From Candidatus Gallimonas merdae (GTDB lineage: Bacteria > Bacillota > Clostridia > Christensenellales > Borkfalkiaceae), in assembly GCA_904419525.1 (NCBI GenBank), contig CAJFRT010000003.1, forward strand, positions 1-64,000: a DNA stretch of 64,000 nucleotides, given 5' to 3'. Positions 44,162 to 51,815 of the stretch are shown piece by piece (position 1 is the first letter of the stretch; each line of letters opens with the position of its first letter). The notes beneath the pieces are model-generated. The model was given only the letters and a program-made list of their open reading frames with translations. It did not search any database and was not told the DNA's origin. A program made the translations under genes and the position numbers.

Positions 44162-45067
44162 TCATATTTTTTTCTTTTCGGGGACAAACAGACGCATTCT
44201 GCGCGGGAGCAATTCCACCGCGATCGTTCCGCGCATTCCCTCTTCGCCATCAAGGTCCCAGACGACGTCTTCCGCCGTTTCGATCCGGAAGCGGTCCCCG
44301 CGGAGCATGGCGATCTGTTTTTTGCGCACCCTGCCCCGGAACAAAAAGAGCGCGACAAGCGAAACATAGGCTCCGAGCCTGCGGAAAAACCCGGGACGTT
44401 CCTTCTGGCGTATGACCGCCATTTCAAGCATTCCGTCGCACATGCTGCCCCGGCTGTTGACATGCATGCCGGCGACAGACCGCCCGTTCATGGCAAGGAT
44501 CAGCACGGAATGCGTTTCAAGCACCTGCTCGCCGCACGTTATTTTCAGCGGAAACACGCGCAGGCGCAGTTCGTTGCGGAGCACTTCAAACGCGTAGGCA
44601 AGAATTCCGAAGCGTTTTTTGCTGGAAGGCTTGGCGGTGTAAGTCGCGCGCGTGAACGCGCCGGCCGCAGCCACATATATGGCATATCTGCCGCCGTTCA
44701 GACGCATGACGTCCAGCCGCTCCTCATGGCCGTTCAGAATCACGCCGAGCGCACCTTTCACATTGCGCGGGATCCCGAGAGAACGCGCAACGTCGTTGGT
44801 GGTGCCTCCCGGAATGTAGCCGAGCTGCACATCGCGTTCCCCGATCCCCTGCAGCACGCGGTTGAAGGTGCCGTCGCCGCCCGAAAATACGATGACGTCG
44901 TACTTTTCCGCCCCTTCCCGTGCATGCGCGGTCATGTCCTCGCCGCTGTCCGTGGCGATGATGTCCACCTCGTCAAAGCGCGTCAACAGAGTCTTTCGGA
45001 TATAGCCGATCTTTTTTGCGACTTTGCCCCTGCCGCTCGTCGGATGATACAAAAACAGGCAATTCAC
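44162..45067 (-). CDS. Diacylglycerol/lipid kinase family protein (YegS/DagK type)
   Basis: 301 aa. Catalytic domain with FSGGDGTFNRVLQG (GGDGT motif) near 65 and PGGTTNDVARSLGIP near 87-100. The C-terminal beta domain is of NAD-kinase-like fold. The enzyme phosphorylates diacylglycerol or a similar lipid at the membrane face. It starts 20 bp after the U32 gene, so it may be the last member of that operon. Lipid specificity is not readable. Confidence 0.9.
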   Translation of the reverse strand: MNCLFLYHPTSGRGKVAKKIGYIRKTLLTRFDEVDIIATDSGEDMTAHAREGAEKYDVIVFSGGDGTFNRVLQGIGERDVQLGYIPGGTTNDVARSLGIPRNVKGALGVILNGHEERLDVMRLNGGRYAIYVAAAGAFTRATYTAKPSSKKRFGILAYAFEVLRNELRLRVFPLKITCGEQVLETHSVLILAMNGRSVAGMHVNSRGSMCDGMLEMAVIRQKERPGFFRRLGAYVSLVALFLFRGRVRKKQIAMLRGDRFRIETAEDVVWDLDGEEGMRGTIAVELLPRRMRLFVPEKKKI

Positions 45068-45087
45068 TTCTCTATTATACCCGTTTT

Positions 45088-46308
45088 TCAGCGGTTTTGC
45101 AAGCCGTTTTCCGTCGCTTCCCGATTTTTGCGGCGGCGCAGAATGTCCCCTGCCGCGAGCGGATAGGGGCAGGCAAACGTATAATGACCCTGCACCAGAC
45201 GCGCATCCCGGCAGGGCGCGCCCGCTTCGTCCCGCATGTCCGTCACACGGAACGCCTTTCCGAACGCATCGCCGGGCGAGAGCACTTCAAGCGTCTCCCC
45301 TTCATAGAAGCGGTTGCGCATTTCCGCGCATACGTATCCGTTTTCCGATGACAATACGGCGGCGACGAATTCGCACATTCCCGCCTCCTGCGAGCCGTCT
45401 GCAAGGACGGTATCGCGGTTTTCCCCGAAGGCATAGGCCAGGGTATAGGCGCGGTGATCGATGCAGTCAAGCTCGTCGGCGAGCCGCGCAGGGTCCCCTC
45501 CGTCGAGGAGCCTGCGGTAGGCGTTGACGACGGTCGCAAGATAATACTCGCTCTTCATTCTGCCCTCGATCTTGAACGAACACACGCCCGCCGCGGCGAG
45601 TTCGGGAAGATGCGCGCTCAGATTGAGATCCTTGCTGTTCATCACGTACGTGCCCCGTCCGTCCGCTTCCAGATCGCACCAGCCGTCCGCCTGTCTGCTC
45701 TGTATGCGATAGGCGCGGCGGCAGGCCTGCACGCATGCGCCGCGGTTGGCGGGACGCCCGTCCAGATAATCGGACAGGTAGCATCTTCCGCTGTACGAAA
45801 TACACATGGCGCCGTGTACGAACGCTTCGAGTTCCAGCGCGGGGCAGGCGGCATGGATCGCTGCGATCTCCGCGACGGAAAGTTCGCGGGCAAGCACGAC
45901 GCGGCTTGCGCCCAACTCAGAATAGGCGCGGGCGGCCGCTGCGTTGGTGACGTTCGCCTGCGTGGAGATGTGCACGGCAAGACGGGGCGCTGCCCTGCGG
46001 CAGAGCGCAAGCGCGCCGAGATCGGAGACGAGCACTGCGTCCGCATGCATTTCCTGTAAGGTGCGGAAGTATTCCTCCATGGCGGAAAGATCGGCGTTCC
46101 GCGCAAAAATGTTGACGGCGACATATACGCTTTTGCCCCTTGCGTGCGCATAGGCAATGCCTTCGGCGAGCTCTTCGTCCGTGAAATTATCCGAAAACGC
46201 GCGCAGGGAAAAAGATTTTCCGCCCGCATATACGGCGTCCGCGCCGAAGTTGATCGCACATTTCAGTTTTTTCAGATTGCCCGCAGGGGCAAGCAGTTCC
46301 GGTTTCAT
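45088..46308 (-). CDS. U32-family peptidase-like protein (TrhP/YrrO-type)
   Basis: 406 aa. N-terminus PELLAPAGNLKKLKCAINFGADAV and the family signature in ELEAFVHGAMCISYSGRCYLS, with the cysteines in RGACVQACRRAY as possible Fe-S ligands. Known members act in prephenate-dependent tRNA U34 hydroxylation (TrhP) or rRNA hydroxylation, not as proven peptidases. Overlaps the P-loop gene by ATGA and sits with an O-methyltransferase, as yrrO does with trmR (yrrM) in Bacillus. A tRNA wobble-modification role is an inference from that context. Confidence 0.9.
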   Translation of the reverse strand: MKPELLAPAGNLKKLKCAINFGADAVYAGGKSFSLRAFSDNFTDEELAEGIAYAHARGKSVYVAVNIFARNADLSAMEEYFRTLQEMHADAVLVSDLGALALCRRAAPRLAVHISTQANVTNAAAARAYSELGASRVVLARELSVAEIAAIHAACPALELEAFVHGAMCISYSGRCYLSDYLDGRPANRGACVQACRRAYRIQSRQADGWCDLEADGRGTYVMNSKDLNLSAHLPELAAAGVCSFKIEGRMKSEYYLATVVNAYRRLLDGGDPARLADELDCIDHRAYTLAYAFGENRDTVLADGSQEAGMCEFVAAVLSSENGYVCAEMRNRFYEGETLEVLSPGDAFGKAFRVTDMRDEAGAPCRDARLVQGHYTFACPYPLAAGDILRRRKNREATENGLQNR

Positions 46309-46820
46309 TTTTTACCTCCGGGACGCACCATGTCCGCGATCGTGCGCGCGACATCTGCCGCCGCGAGTCCGTCCGTTCCGATCCTGACGCCGCCCATGTC
46401 CGCCGCATACAAAGGGATATAGGACAGGGCGCGCGCGATCACGTCGGCCTCTCTTCGGCCTTCCCGGACGTCGGCTTCCAGCCGCGCTGCAAGGGTCTGT
46501 TCCCCGGCCGTGAGTGTGAACAGACGAAATTCCGCCCCGCCTCCGATCCGGGAAAGAAGTTCGTCGATGATCTCCCTTTTCGGAAGCACCCAGGCAAAGA
46601 GCACCGTTTCGACGACAGAGCAGTTCAGAAAGGACCTCAGAAGATGCGCCGCATTGCCGAGCACAAGCTCCTTTGTCTCCTCGGTTACGGTAAAGGGCAC
46701 GAGATCCCAGCACCAGTCCCCGTCGAGATACGCACAGGGCGCAAGCAGTTTTTGCAGTTCCCGGCACACCGTGCTCTTGCCGACCCCCATCGGGCCGTTT
46801 ACAAAGATCAGCCGCTTCAT
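46305..46820 (-). CDS. Small P-loop kinase-like ATPase
   Basis: 171 aa, starting MKRLIFVNGPMGVGKSTVCREL with a clear Walker A (GPMGVGKST, residues 9-17). ATG 46820 has a GGGGGGA site; the longer track ORF has none. Later DGDWCWDLVPF and an Arg-rich lid-like EADVREGRREAD suggest a nucleoside or small-molecule kinase fold. Substrate unknown. Coupled by 4-bp overlaps to the methyltransferase before it and the U32 gene after it. Confidence 0.78.
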   Translation of the reverse strand: MKRLIFVNGPMGVGKSTVCRELQKLLAPCAYLDGDWCWDLVPFTVTEETKELVLGNAAHLLRSFLNCSVVETVLFAWVLPKREIIDELLSRIGGGAEFRLFTLTAGEQTLAARLEADVREGRREADVIARALSYIPLYAADMGGVRIGTDGLAAADVARTIADMVRPGGKK

Positions 46821-47398
46821 GATTCCCCCCTTACCGCCACCGCAAGGCCCTTTCCGACGGGCAGGATCTGCGTTGTGAAGGCGGGATCCGCCTGCAGATC
46901 GGCAAGAAATTCCGAGATGTGCCGCGCGAGCATTCTGCGCTTTGGCGGAACGCCGTCCGCAAAGAGAGACACATCGTCCGCGCAGAGCACGCCGCCGACG
47001 CGCAGCAGCCGCCTGCATTCGGGCAGAAAGCGCCTGTACTGCACTTTGGCGCAGTCGAGAAAGATCAGGTCGTATGTCCCCGTCAGGCGGGGCAGAATGT
47101 CCGCCGCATCCCCTTCCAGAAGCTCCGCGCGCGATGAAACGCCGAACGCGGCAAAATTTTCGCGCGCCGATGCAATGCGCCCTTTCTCCCGCTCGATCGC
47201 CGTCACGGACGGGACGCCGGAAAGCAGCAGCGCAATTGCGGTGAGCCCCCGTCCGGCGCCGATCTCCAGCACGCGTTCCGCAGAAATGCGCGCCGTTTCC
47301 CCGAGCAAAACGGCGAGGACACCGTCGCTCGCCGTGGGATCGCGTTCCTGCAATGCCGCCGCCCGCAGAGCGGCGAGTTGTTCCGTCCGACCGTTCAT
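46817..47398 (-). CDS. SAM-dependent O-methyltransferase (TrmR/COMT-like)
   Basis: 193 aa of the class I O-methyltransferase family 3. SAM motif VLEIGAGRGLTAIAL near 44-58, acidic motif VTAIEREKGRI, and the metal-binding-type LIFLDCAKVQYRRF. Neighbourhood with a U32 gene parallels Bacillus trmR-yrrN-yrrO, where TrmR methylates 5-hydroxyuridine at the tRNA wobble position. That substrate is inferred. Slightly shorter than TrmR (about 217 aa). Confidence 0.82.
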   Translation of the reverse strand: MNGRTEQLAALRAAALQERDPTASDGVLAVLLGETARISAERVLEIGAGRGLTAIALLLSGVPSVTAIEREKGRIASARENFAAFGVSSRAELLEGDAADILPRLTGTYDLIFLDCAKVQYRRFLPECRRLLRVGGVLCADDVSLFADGVPPKRRMLARHISEFLADLQADPAFTTQILPVGKGLAVAVRGES

Positions 47399-47670
47399 TG
47401 TATCAACCGTAAAAACAGCCCGTGAAGCCGCGCAGGGTCAAGCCCTTCCGCCAGAAAGGCGGGTTTTGCCCCCGGATGCGGAACGCACAGCGGCATGTCC
47501 GCAAGACAGGCGCGCGAAGCGGGCGTATCTTTGAGAAAGAGCCGTCCGTCCTCAACGGTGCCGATATACCGTTCCCGGAAGTACACCAGCCACTCCCCCA
47601 TCATGGGGCGGAGCCGCACCTCGGGAATGCCTTCGACCAAGGCAACCGCAGCGTTTTTCGGTGTCCCCAT
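47395..47670 (-). CDS. TfoX N-terminal-domain protein
   Basis: 91 aa, consisting only of a TfoX_N-like domain: VRLRPMMGEWLVYFRERYIG, then GRLFLKDTPASRACLADMP. Stand-alone versions are common in Firmicutes, and their function is not established; full TfoX/Sxy regulates competence in Gammaproteobacteria. AGGAGGCATT precedes the ATG. It is the first gene of an ATGA-coupled series of four. Confidence 0.85.
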   Translation of the reverse strand: MGTPKNAAVALVEGIPEVRLRPMMGEWLVYFRERYIGTVEDGRLFLKDTPASRACLADMPLCVPHPGAKPAFLAEGLDPARLHGLFLRLIQ

Positions 47671-48005
47671 AATGCCTCCTGTACATATTCACGCATTTTC
47701 TCACACAAAGGCGCAATCCCGTAAACCCATTCAAAAACACGCCGCAAGCAAAACCACGCTTTGCGCGGCGGTACTCAATAAGTGCCCTTGCTACAAAATA
47801 CTCGCGCAAGAAGGGTTCCCCTCCGCCAGCGCCCCACATTTGCGCATACCTGCGCTCATGGGGAAAGGGTGAATTGACGCGGGCTAAAATCGCAAGCCAT
47901 GAAATCGCGTCAAGAGGGAAAACGAGCCGCAGATCTGTCGCGGCGGCGTTTTTCCTGCAATCACGGCAAAGATTTTCGCCTTTGCGAAAAGATTTGCGTG
48001 AACTT
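47671..48005. other. 335-bp intergenic region with several dyads
   Basis: No gene that I can support. It holds CCCCA/TGGGG around 47833-47863 and a nested dyad TTGACGCG...CGCGTCAA at 47874-47913 with an inner GGCT/AGCC. A TTTTCGC/GCGAAAA hairpin at 47973-47990 could be a weak RNase J gene terminator. The promoter of the TfoX operon must lie here on the minus strand, but no convincing -35/-10 pair is visible. Minus-strand ORF 47552-47839 overlaps the TfoX gene and is judged spurious. Confidence 0.4.
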
Positions 48006-49988
48006 TTACACTTCCTGTATCACCGGCAGGATCATGGGCGACTGCTTGGTCTTCTTGAACAGATAATTTTTGAGCGCACGGCGAATGGCCGCGGAGATCT
48101 CCGCCGTCCCCCCGTGCGAGGGCGCACCGTCGATCGCCTTTTCCACGACCTCCCTGAGCTCGCGCTGATAATCGCGCTCGTCCGAAAAGACGAAACCGCG
48201 GCTCTCGATGACGGGTTCCCCCACAAGGGTGCCGTCCGAAAGCGCCACGCAGACGACGAACAGTCCCTCTTCCGACATGCGGATCCGGTCTTTCAGAACT
48301 TCGCTCGTACCGTAGTCCTCAAATCCCGCGCCGTCGATCAGGCGTGCGCCCGCAGGGAAGCTGTCGCCCTGTTTCAGGGAATCGTCCGTCACTTCGGCGC
48401 AGGCGCCGATCTCCGGGATAAAGATCTGCGCGGGCTTCATGCCGAGCTCCTGCGCGAGCAGCGCGTGCCGCTTCAGGTGCCGGTATTCCCCGTGGACGGG
48501 AATAAAGAACTTCGGTTTGAGCAGTGTATGCATGATCTTGTGCTCTTCCTGGCAGGCATGCCCCGAAACATGGATCTTTTCAAGGCTCTCATACACGACG
48601 TTCGCGCCCTTCTGGTAGAGATTGTTGATGACGCGGTAGATCATGCGTTCGTTGCCGGGAATGGGGCTTGCCGAAATGACGACCGTATCGTTGGAGCCGA
48701 TGGTCACTTTGTTGAATTCCCCTGCCGCCATACGCGTCAGCGCGCTCATCGGTTCGCCCTGCGAACCCGTGGAGATGATGACGATCTCCCGGTCAAAGAA
48801 ATTCTTTGTCTTTTCCACATCGACGAGGACGCCTTCGGGAATGGTGATCTCGCCGATCTTTGCCGCCGCCTCGACGACGTTGAACATGCTCCGTCCGGAA
48901 AGCGCGACCTTGCGGCGGAACTTGACGGCGATGTCGATGATCTGCTGCAATCTGTGCACATTGGAGGCAAACGTGGCAATGATCAGCCTTCTGTCCGCGT
49001 TCTCCGCAAAGATGTGCTCCAGCGTGGTGCCGACGACTTTTTCGCTCATCGTGTAGCCGGGCCGCTCGATGTTGGTCGATTCGCCAAGATACAGAAGAAC
49101 GCCCTTCTTGCCGTATTCGGCGATCTCCGCGAGGTCGATCGGACTGCCCGCAACGGGCGTCAGGTCGATCTTGAAATCCCCGCTGTGGAAGATCACGCCG
49201 TAAGGGGTGTCGACCGCCAGCGCCACGGAGCCCGCGATCGAATGGTTGACGTTGACAAAATGCACCGTGAAAGCGCCCGCCTTGATGCTGTCCTTGGGGC
49301 TGACGGTGCGCTCCACCACGTTGTTCATGCGGTGTTCGCGCAGTTTGTTGTCCACGAGCGCAAGCGTCAGCTTGGTCCCGTAGAGAGGCGTGGACGGCAG
49401 CAGCTCTTTCATGAGATAGGGAACGCCGCCGATGTGGTCCTCGTGCCCGTGCGTCAGAAAGACGCCGCGGATCTTCTGGCGGTTGTTCACAAGATAGGTG
49501 ATGTCCGGGAACACAAGATCGATGCCCGGCATCTCCTCTGTGGGAAAGATGATGCCGGCGTCGATGACGATGATGTCGTTTCCGTACTCGATGGCGGTCA
49601 TGTTCTTGCCGATCTCACCCACGCCGCCGAAGAAAAGGATCCGGACAGGCCTCTTCTTTTTGGTTCTTTCGCCTTTCTGCTTTCCCTTTTCCTGGCCCTG
49701 TTCCGTGCGGGCGCTCTTTGCCTTCGCGGCAGACGCATTCGCGGTGCGGGCGGGAGCGGGCTTTGCCGCCTCTTCCGGAGGCGCTGCGGGGAGCTTTGTC
49801 CCCCTTCCCTTTGCACGCGAAGGGCGGCGCGGTTTGAGGCCGGCCTCCGCCATCGCCTCCTTGCTGCGCGTCTCTCCCAGGTTCTTTGCACGCTGTTCGC
49901 GGTTATAGGCCTCGATCCCGTTCAGGATCGCAAGCTCGATCGCCGGATCGGTGTGTCTTTCGTGGGAATTGTTCTTTTCGTTCTTCAA
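48006..49988 (-). CDS. rnj: Ribonuclease J
   Basis: Metallo-beta-lactamase/beta-CASP ribonuclease with 5'-exo and endo activity in mRNA decay and rRNA maturation. The catalytic core starts near residue 105 (VRILFFGGVGEIGKN). Zn motif LTHGHEDHIGG, then HSGDFKIDLTPV, STGSQGEPMSAL of the beta-CASP domain, and HVSGHACQEEHK with FIPVHGEYRHL. The start is taken as TTG 49988, because AAGGAG sits 8 nt before it but directly touches the track GTG at 49997. A 100-residue Lys/Ala/Pro-rich N-terminal extension is unusual for RNase J. Length 660 aa versus about 555 usual. Confidence 0.94.
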   Translation of the reverse strand: MKNEKNNSHERHTDPAIELAILNGIEAYNREQRAKNLGETRSKEAMAEAGLKPRRPSRAKGRGTKLPAAPPEEAAKPAPARTANASAAKAKSARTEQGQEKGKQKGERTKKKRPVRILFFGGVGEIGKNMTAIEYGNDIIVIDAGIIFPTEEMPGIDLVFPDITYLVNNRQKIRGVFLTHGHEDHIGGVPYLMKELLPSTPLYGTKLTLALVDNKLREHRMNNVVERTVSPKDSIKAGAFTVHFVNVNHSIAGSVALAVDTPYGVIFHSGDFKIDLTPVAGSPIDLAEIAEYGKKGVLLYLGESTNIERPGYTMSEKVVGTTLEHIFAENADRRLIIATFASNVHRLQQIIDIAVKFRRKVALSGRSMFNVVEAAAKIGEITIPEGVLVDVEKTKNFFDREIVIISTGSQGEPMSALTRMAAGEFNKVTIGSNDTVVISASPIPGNERMIYRVINNLYQKGANVVYESLEKIHVSGHACQEEHKIMHTLLKPKFFIPVHGEYRHLKRHALLAQELGMKPAQIFIPEIGACAEVTDDSLKQGDSFPAGARLIDGAGFEDYGTSEVLKDRIRMSEEGLFVVCVALSDGTLVGEPVIESRGFVFSDERDYQRELREVVEKAIDGAPSHGGTAEISAAIRRALKNYLFKKTKQSPMILPVIQEV

Positions 49989-50016
49989 AAATATCACTCC
50001 TTGCTTGATCGCGCGT

Positions 50017-50052
50017 AAAACAAGACGAGAGAGCCGAAAATACTCAGCTCTC
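50017..50052 (-). terminator. Probable terminator behind the 16-residue-repeat protein
   Basis: Minus strand GAGAGCTGA...TCGGCTCTC, 9-bp stem with one wobble, followed after a few bases by CTTGTTTT. Weak T-run. Confidence 0.5.
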
Positions 50053-50079
50053 TTCCCCTTGCGCTATGGCGCTTACTGT

Positions 50080-51600
50080 TCAGAAATCCAGATCGGACTT
50101 TTCCACGATCGCCGTCTTGATGAGCCCTTCGGCGAGCAGCTGCTCTTCGCTGCGGAAGGAGAACTCCTGCGAATAATCGACGGGATCGCGGTCTTCCTTG
50201 ACGGCCCCGAGATTTTCCATGAGCATCTCGACCAGGCGGATCGCGCGCTTCAGGGCGACGCCGCTCTTGACCTTGACCATCATCGGGGTCTTTTCATACA
50301 TCTTGGTGTCCCCCGCAAAGCGCTGATGATAGACGCTTGAGGGGAATTCGTCGGGATTGAGCGCAAGATACAGGCAGAGCGTCCGTCCGCGCACGCCGAT
50401 CTTTGCGATCGTGTCGCCCGCGAACGTGAAGCGGTCGTTGGACCAGCTCACCTGCGAAGCGATGCGCGAATAGGACAGGAACGCATTCTTCAGGTCGAAA
50501 TAATAGTTTTTGACCTCTTCATCGCTCTCGATGATCTTCGCCTTGAAACTGCGCTTGAAACGGGTCGTCAGAGCGGGATCGTCGGGCACGGGCACCACGA
50601 CGGGCTTGGGAGCGGGAGCGGCAGGCGGAACGACCGGTTTTTTGGCCGTTGCGGGCACTGCGGCCGCCGCAAGCTCTTCGTGCGCGGGCTCCGGTTCGGG
50701 TTCGGGCTGAGGCGCCGGCACAGGAACTTCCCGGACGACAACGCGTTCAGAGACCGCGCCCTGCTCTTTGAGAAGCTCGGCAACGCGGGCGGCAAGTTTG
50801 TCATAGTCCAGACGCTCGGCAACGGCAGATGCGATCTTTTCCACGCCGCCGTCGTCCACCGTGACGTCGAACTCGCCCTCCAGCACGTTTGCGACCCGCT
50901 CTGCAATCAGATCGTAGTCGACGAGCGGAACGCTCTCGGCCACCTTGTCCGCAATGGCGTTTTCATCTGTCTGCGGCACCGCCGTGGCGACTGCCGCGGC
51001 GATCGCGTCCGCATCGACGGGCGGAAGCGCCGCAACGACTTTGTCCGCCAGCATATCGTAATCGGGTTCGGGAAGCACGGAGGCGATCTTTTCGGCGAGC
51101 ACATCGTAATCGAATGTCTCCTCGACGGGCGCCTGCTCCGTCTCGGCCGGTGCTTCGGGTTCGGCGGCGGGAGCGGCCTCCGCAAGCGCGGCGCGGAAAT
51201 TCTCCGTCAGTTCCTCGCGCAGGGCGTCCAGCTTCTGCGCGAACTTTTCCTCCGTCGCCTTTGCGCTTTCGGCAAGCTGTTCGGAAAAGGCCTTTGCCGT
51301 CTGCTCCGCGTTCGCCTTCACTGCCTCCAGAAGCGCGTTGCGCACCGCTTCGCGCTCCTTGCAGTTGTAGTCATAGATCGCGCTGTTCTGCTGAGAGAGA
51401 TACCGGAATTCCGCAAGCAGCGTCTCGAGCCCGTCCTTGAACGTGCCCGCAAGCGCCTCGTAGGCGGATACCTGCTGCGCAGATGTGAATTGCAGCTCCT
51501 TGCTGACAGACTGACGCACTTCGTCAAGTTTGCCGGTCATGCCGCGGTACATGCCCTCCATCACCACGCTCTTTCTGTCGGCCTGTTTGATCTCTTCCAT
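50080..51600 (-). CDS. Protein with 16-residue tandem repeats and a conserved C-terminal domain, function unknown
   Basis: 506 aa from ATG 51600 (GGAGGG upstream; an in-frame GTG four codons earlier is possible). Residues 1-140 are mostly coiled coil. From 164 five contiguous 16-residue units follow (at 164, 180, 196, 212 and 228) of pattern DYDxLAxKVAxxLPxx, then a degenerate unit and another at 265. A Pro/Ala/Glu-rich linker covers about 290-345. The C-terminal 150 residues form a globular domain (RFKRSFKAKIIES..., LCLYLALNPDEF) that I recall only as an uncharacterised Clostridia domain. No signal peptide. Possibly a cytoskeletal or scaffold protein; not established. Confidence 0.85.
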   Translation of the reverse strand: MEEIKQADRKSVVMEGMYRGMTGKLDEVRQSVSKELQFTSAQQVSAYEALAGTFKDGLETLLAEFRYLSQQNSAIYDYNCKEREAVRNALLEAVKANAEQTAKAFSEQLAESAKATEEKFAQKLDALREELTENFRAALAEAAPAAEPEAPAETEQAPVEETFDYDVLAEKIASVLPEPDYDMLADKVVAALPPVDADAIAAAVATAVPQTDENAIADKVAESVPLVDYDLIAERVANVLEGEFDVTVDDGGVEKIASAVAERLDYDKLAARVAELLKEQGAVSERVVVREVPVPAPQPEPEPEPAHEELAAAAVPATAKKPVVPPAAPAPKPVVVPVPDDPALTTRFKRSFKAKIIESDEEVKNYYFDLKNAFLSYSRIASQVSWSNDRFTFAGDTIAKIGVRGRTLCLYLALNPDEFPSSVYHQRFAGDTKMYEKTPMMVKVKSGVALKRAIRLVEMLMENLGAVKEDRDPVDYSQEFSFRSEEQLLAEGLIKTAIVEKSDLDF

Positions 51601-51645
51601 AACAGCAGTCACCCTCCGGGAATTCAAAAGAACTGTCTTGCCCTT

Positions 51646-51674
51646 ATTTTACACCAAAACGGCGCAAATGTAAA
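51646..51674 (-). promoter_or_regulatory. Promoter of the repeat-protein gene
   Basis: Minus strand TTTACA, 17-bp spacer, TAAAAT, 45 bp upstream of the start. Confidence 0.75.
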
Positions 51675-51683
51675 TACTTTGAC

Positions 51684-51715
51684 GGGATTTTTTCGGAAAA
51701 GGCCGAAAAAATCCC
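51684..51715. repeat. Perfect 13-bp dyad between divergent promoters
   Basis: GGGATTTTTTCGG, 6-bp spacer, CCGAAAAAATCCC. It lies between the divergent promoters of the repeat-protein gene and serC, where no transcript is expected to end. It may be an operator or an insulating stem-loop. Confidence 0.75.
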
Positions 51716-51754
51716 CGCAATGCGTTATATGAATGGATAATTTCCCCCAAATAC

Positions 51755-51783
51755 TTGTCAAAGATTGCAAAATCGAATATAAT
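51755..51783 (+). promoter_or_regulatory. Promoter of serC-serA
   Basis: TTGTCA, 17-bp spacer, TATAAT, 33 bp upstream of the serC start. Confidence 0.82.
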
Positions 51784-51815
51784 AAAGTAAATTTTGACGG
51801 TCAAGAGGTGTCACC

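Noticed and set aside
47552-47839. 95-aa minus-strand ORF upstream of and overlapping the TfoX gene
   Set aside because: It overlaps the supported TfoX frame, lacks a clear ribosome binding site, and the second half is frame-shadow sequence.
47874-50018. 714-aa plus-strand ORF opposite RNase J
   Set aside because: Antisense shadow: RNase J motifs on the minus strand are complete, and the frame has His/Asp/Arg-rich shadow composition.
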